Positions 62,548 to 64,000 of a stretch of 64,000 nucleotides of DNA are shown here, piece by piece. The notes beneath the pieces are model-generated. The model saw nothing but the letters and a program-made list of their open reading frames with translations, was not told where the DNA came from and made no database searches. The DNA comes from Flavobacteriaceae bacterium PS02338. GTDB taxonomy: Bacteria; Bacteroidota; Bacteroidia; Sphingobacteriales; Sphingobacteriaceae. The stretch lies in NCBI GenBank assembly GCA_029959615.1, contig JASCOD010000008.1, positions 124,001 to 188,000 on the forward strand, read 5' to 3'. The translations under genes were made by a program, and so were the position numbers. Position 1 is the stretch's first letter. Every line of letters starts with the position of its first letter.

Positions 62548-62940
62548 GATGTTAAGGTTTTTAGGTTTTAAACCATTATTACGAGCTACGAAGCAATCTT
62601 AAAGCATATATAATTGTTTTTCCTTGTCGGATTGCTTCGTAGCTCACAATGACGAGTCTATGTGTAAAGCAAATGTATTATAAAGTTGTTTTTATTTTAA
62701 ACTTGTGTCTTTGTAAATATTAAAGATGTTTAACGTTTGACAAAATACTACAGATTGTTTTCTAAATCTGATTGAAATGAAAATCTTTTTTGTAGAGTTT
62801 TATCCCGAGCTGGTCGAAGGATATTTTAAAAATGGTAGAGGCTTTGCCTTAGAATATTAAAGGCAATGCCAACAAAAAAATCAACGTAACGCAGGAGTAA
62901 AATAAATAGTAGCTCAGTTTTTATTTTTCGAGAAGTTAAA
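62548..62940. other. 393-base gene-free stretch
   Basis: It contains palindromic element copy 2 (62583-62645), and a fragment CCCGAGCTGGTCGAAGG near 62803, which resembles a common Bacteroidota intergenic repeat. No gene, promoter or terminator is clear otherwise. Confidence 0.4.
62583..62645. repeat. palindromic repeat element, copy 2
   Basis: A perfect 16-bp inverted repeat GAGCTACGAAGCAATC (62583-62598) and its complement (62630-62645), with the spacer beginning TTAAAGCA. It shares core and spacer start with copy 1 at 38010-38087, which has longer arms. Confidence 0.65.
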
Positions 62941-64000
62941 TTATTTAGCTTCGAAATCTAACCTAATCGAGAAAACGTTACTGTAGAGTGCATCAGAACT
63001 GTTGCCAACGTTAGTTAAAGCATAATCTAAAGAGAAATTCTTGATTTTGATACCCACACCCATGTTAGGTTGATAGGTGTAAATTTGCTTGCCCGTAAAA
63101 TCTGTAGACTTTTGAATGTTACCTACGCCGCCACGTAAGAAAATGGTTTTCTTGAAATCAACGGAAAGGCCAAGGGTAGGATCTGCACTTACAGGATCAG
63201 CACTAACTAACACATTTCTTTGCCCATCAGTAGTTAAATTGATATTGGTTTCGGCCATGATGTTGAATTTCTCGCTCAAACGAGTGCCGTATGCTGCACC
63301 TAAAATAATGCGGGGCATGGTAGTTTCTGTGGAACTTTTAGGTATGTCGTTGCCGGTAGTAGCATATACGGTAGAAAGCTTATCGGCATTGTAGCTCCAG
63401 GAGTTGAAGGTAGAAGTGATGTCTTTCCCAACTAGGGCTAATTTCCACTTCCCTTTTTGGTACTGCAAACCAGCATCTAAACCAAACCCCCAAGATTTAC
63501 CATATTCGCCAACCAAACGATGGATGACTTTAACGTTAGCACCGTAACTTAACCCATCGCCTGCACCAATGCCATTTTTACCTCTTTTACGGGCGTATGA
63601 AAAGATGAATGCATAATCTGCTGCTGAAAATTTCTTTACCCTATCATAGTTGATGTTTCCGTCGGCATCAATTAGCTCAGAAGTATCAGGGATGTCATCT
63701 ACACCAAATCTTAAGACCGATGCACCAATTACTGCAGTGTTATCTTGTACCGAAGTAGCGAATGAAGCATAATCGTATTTAGCAATGCCGGCAAAATATT
63801 CGGAGTGCATGAAACTCACTTGTCGAGGCGTTTCCATACGGGCCAAACCTGCAGGGTTCCAATAACCAGCGGTAACATCATTAACACTTGCTACCACCGA
63901 ACCTGATAAGCCAAATGCAGTTGATCCCACACCGATGTTAAGGAACTCATTACTGTATTTTCTTTGAGCATTTGCCGAAGTGGCAAAGATGGATAAAAGT
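62941..64000 (-). CDS. PorV/PorQ-family outer-membrane beta-barrel protein (partial, start beyond the window)
   Basis: The frame is open to the right edge (the portion at 63931-64000 encodes SIFATSANAQRKYSNEFLNI, a signal-peptide end), so the start lies outside. The GVGSTAFGLSGSVVASVNDV and YWNPAGLARM stretches are typical of PorV/PorQ-type proteins, which occur in the type 9 secretion pathway and as UPF0164-like barrels. It is probably an outer-membrane beta-barrel of about 350 residues. Other members act outside secretion, so a T9SS role is not certain. Confidence 0.75.
   Translation of the reverse strand, partial: LLSIFATSANAQRKYSNEFLNIGVGSTAFGLSGSVVASVNDVTAGYWNPAGLARMETPRQVSFMHSEYFAGIAKYDYASFATSVQDNTAVIGASVLRFGVDDIPDTSELIDADGNINYDRVKKFSAADYAFIFSYARKRGKNGIGAGDGLSYGANVKVIHRLVGEYGKSWGFGLDAGLQYQKGKWKLALVGKDITSTFNSWSYNADKLSTVYATTGNDIPKSSTETTMPRIILGAAYGTRLSEKFNIMAETNINLTTDGQRNVLVSADPVSADPTLGLSVDFKKTIFLRGGVGNIQKSTDFTGKQIYTYQPNMGVGIKIKNFSLDYALTNVGNSSDALYSNVFSIRLDFEAK

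Overview
This 64 kb window is chromosomal DNA of a Bacteroidota bacterium. It most resembles the Sphingobacteriaceae, and a Pedobacter-like organism is the best guess. The evidence is: promoter sequences of the Bacteroidota type (TTTG, about 19 bases, TAnnTTTG); almost no Shine-Dalgarno sequences before genes; a TamL-type lipoprotein form of the Omp85 family; a PorV/PorQ-family outer-membrane protein; a two-domain OlsF-like acyltransferase; many secreted lipoproteins; and the gene order tRNAs - tuf - tRNA-Trp - secE - nusG - rplKAJL - rpoBC. No 16S rRNA is present, so the genus is an inference.

Bases 1 to about 7,600 are an AT-rich accessory segment. It holds the C-terminal end of a probable restriction-modification methylase, two small membrane proteins, a minus-strand three-gene unit (KAP-type P-loop NTPase, AlbA_2/Schlafen-type protein, 95-residue unknown), a membrane-anchored unknown, a headless gene remnant and a lipoprotein with YD-like repeats. 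Two 11-bp tandem repeats lie near its edges. This is the best place in the window for an undescribed system, and a defence function is plausible but unproven.

Bases 7,640 to 15,630 hold metabolic and housekeeping genes: an OlsF-like aminolipid acyltransferase, a helix-hairpin-helix protein, apt, an acyl-CoA dehydrogenase, a lipoprotein, then rpsU, a XerC/D recombinase and a short hibernation factor. rpsU and the hibernation factor both carry AGGAGG, which is rare in this phylum.

Bases 15,700 to 29,310 are the translation and transcription core: four tRNAs, tuf, tRNA-Trp, secE, nusG, rplK, rplA, rplJ, rplL, rpoB and rpoC. Hairpins sit at several junctions, including two before rpoB and one between rpoB and rpoC. 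Bases 29,310 to 38,000 hold a DUF3467 protein, a Pr6Pr-type membrane protein, a cupin, a desaturase, a frame-disrupted metallophosphoesterase, a DEAD-box helicase, a field of degenerate 21-bp repeats, a DUF922-like protein without its metal motif, a trans-sulfuration-type PLP enzyme and an amino-acid permease.

Bases 38,000 to 64,000 hold parE, a hybrid histidine kinase, a YihY/BrkB protein, the tamB-tamL envelope assembly pair, cdd, two hydrolase lipoproteins, rdgB with a partner, a SurA-like pair followed by a MoxR ATPase, a lipase, a Fur-family regulator, a quinone-oxidoreductase-like enzyme and the cut-off PorV/PorQ-family gene. Palindromic repeats are scattered through the intergenic spaces. 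Identifications come from reading motifs by eye, without database searches.
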